From assembly GCF_004348315.1 (NCBI RefSeq), contig NZ_SMKC01000023.1, positions 1 through 40,742 of the forward strand: a stretch of DNA of 40,742 nucleotides, written 5' to 3'. The notes under the pieces were generated by a model. That model saw nothing but the letters and a program-made list of their open reading frames with translations, was not told where the DNA came from and did not search any database. Below, piece after piece: positions 39,711 through 40,742 of this stretch (position 1 is its first letter; every line of letters begins with the position of its first letter). The position numbers and the translations under genes were made by a program. This stretch comes from Streptomyces sp. 8K308. GTDB lineage: Bacteria > Actinomycetota > Actinomycetes > Streptomycetales > Streptomycetaceae.

Positions 39711-40742
39711 GTGCGGGAACTGGGGCCGAGAGACCCACGGGAGGTCGCCCGGTACCGGGTCGTCGCCCGGCTCGGCGCCGGCGGCATGGGCCAGGTCTAC
39801 CTGGCACGGTCTGTGGGCGGCCGGTGGGTCGCGGTCAAGGTCGTCAGGCCGGAACTGGCCGAAGACCCGGGGTTTCGGCGGCGGTTCGCGCGGGAGGTGA
39901 CGACCGCCCGGCGCGTCGGCGGCACCTTCACCGCCGCCGTGGTGGACGCCGACCCCGATGGCGACCCGCCATGGCTGGCCACGGCCTACGTGCCGGGCGT
40001 CGCCCTCGACGAGGCGGTCACCGCGCACGGCCCCTGGCCGCAGCACGCGGCCCGGGTGCTGGGCCTGGGCGTCACCGAGGCGCTGGAGGCCATCCACGGC
40101 TCGGGGGTGGTCCACCGCGACCTGAAACCGTCGAACGTGCTGCTCGGCGCGGACGGCCCCCGGGTCATCGACTTCGGCATCTCGGTGGTCACCGACAGCA
40201 GCCGCCTGACCGGCACCGGGGTGATCGTCGGCACCGCCGGTTTCATGGCGCCCGAGCAGCTGACGGGACGGGAGGTGGGCCCGGCCTGCGACGTCTTCTC
40301 CCTGGGCGTGCTGCTGGCATTCGTCGCGTCGGGCAGCCCGCCCTTCGGAGAAGGCGGCCCGCAGGCGGTGAACTTCAGGACCGTCTACGAAGAGCCCGAC
40401 CTCGCGGGCGTCCCCGAGCCGTTGCGGTCCGCGATCGTCGAGCCGTGCCTGGCCAAGGAGCCGCGGGAGCGGCCGTCGACCGCGGAGATCCTGCGGCGGC
40501 TGACCGGCGACGGCCTGCCGCCGACGGCCGGCCCGGACGCGACGGGCTGGCTCCCCGCCCCGGTGGCCGCCACCATCCGGGAGCGCGTCACCGCGCCGCT
40601 GCTCGCCGCGCCGCCCAGCGCCCACGTATCCCGCATGCTGCCGCCCGGGCCGCCGACATTCGACCCGGTGCCGCCGGGATACCGGCCTGCGGCCCCGGGC
40701 TACGGCCCCGCGCAGCCACCGCACGCCGCCCCGCCACTGACC
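39711..40742 (+). CDS. Hanks-type Ser/Thr protein kinase (3' end outside window)
   Basis: GTG 39711 follows GGAGG with a 6-bp gap; GTG 39687 is in frame but has no site. The visible 344 residues are a full kinase domain plus linker. The glycine loop is LGAGGMGQVYLA (21-32), ATP lysine K43, and catalytic loop HRDLKPSN (H135, D137). DFG is at 154-156 and APE at 180-182. The sequence continues into a Pro-rich linker at the window end and has not reached a membrane segment. Identity to the kinase at 16821-18413 is high across the domain, with a similar linker start, so they are paralogues. The outer domain is not seen. Confidence 0.93.
   Translation, partial: MRELGPRDPREVARYRVVARLGAGGMGQVYLARSVGGRWVAVKVVRPELAEDPGFRRRFAREVTTARRVGGTFTAAVVDADPDGDPPWLATAYVPGVALDEAVTAHGPWPQHAARVLGLGVTEALEAIHGSGVVHRDLKPSNVLLGADGPRVIDFGISVVTDSSRLTGTGVIVGTAGFMAPEQLTGREVGPACDVFSLGVLLAFVASGSPPFGEGGPQAVNFRTVYEEPDLAGVPEPLRSAIVEPCLAKEPRERPSTAEILRRLTGDGLPPTAGPDATGWLPAPVAATIRERVTAPLLAAPPSAHVSRMLPPGPPTFDPVPPGYRPAAPGYGPAQPPHAAPPLT

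Overview
This is high-GC actinomycete DNA, most likely from a Streptomyces or close relative. The clues are the very high GC content, eukaryotic-type Ser/Thr kinases with C-terminal ectodomains, an exact CebR-type operator, an AfsR-type BTAD regulator, a TTA (bldA) codon, a SARP/ECF-rich regulator set and a tRNA-Tyr/integrase relic of the kind left by actinomycete integrative elements. About half the window is intact genes. The rest is a graveyard of truncated genes and transposase fragments, which suggests a chromosome arm or another accessory region.

Layout. 1-3.1 kb: the 3' end of a membrane protein, probably a Ser/Thr kinase; a chimera of two truncated genes facing a broken MerR gene; and a secreted lytic polysaccharide monooxygenase (LPMO) under a CebR box. 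3.8-10.8 kb: a probable 6.9-kb transposon with 53-bp inverted ends and a 7/8-match target duplication. It carries an ISL3-family transposase plus CGNR regulator, VOC protein, SRPBCC protein, alpha/beta hydrolase and BTAD regulator genes, with an IS481 scar inside. 11.0-14.0 kb: an ECF sigma factor and DHFR-like reductase pair, a broken SDR gene and a PH-domain membrane protein. 14.0-15.1 kb: the scar of an integrative element (integrase tail plus 3' half of tRNA-Tyr) beside a split, inverted ISL3 remnant. 15.1-18.4 kb: a clipped MFS gene, an NmrA-like/ABM fusion gene, and a complete Ser/Thr kinase. 18.6-22.1 kb: IS256 and IS5 remnants, a truncated ArsR gene, and broken SRPBCC and lipase-lectin genes. 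22.5-26.6 kb: a secreted GH53 galactanase and a MerR-controlled MFS exporter. 27.0-32.9 kb: a zinc-starvation locus. 32.9-38.8 kb: more remnants around a sortase and a lipoprotein hydrolase. 38.9 kb to the end: a lipoprotein followed by a second kinase running off the edge.

How genes work together. The zinc locus is the clearest system. A Zur-like repressor gene lies among cysteine-poor paralogues of ribosomal proteins L31, L33, L32, L28, S14 and S18, with one canonical and one P-loop-less COG0523 (CobW-like) protein and a SAM methyltransferase. Zur-like boxes precede three transcription units. The plausible logic is release of ribosomal zinc and its re-delivery during starvation. The LPMO (CebR box) and the galactanase indicate plant-polymer degradation. 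The 6.9-kb transposon and the P-loop-less COG0523 protein coupled to L31 are the two points most worth following up.
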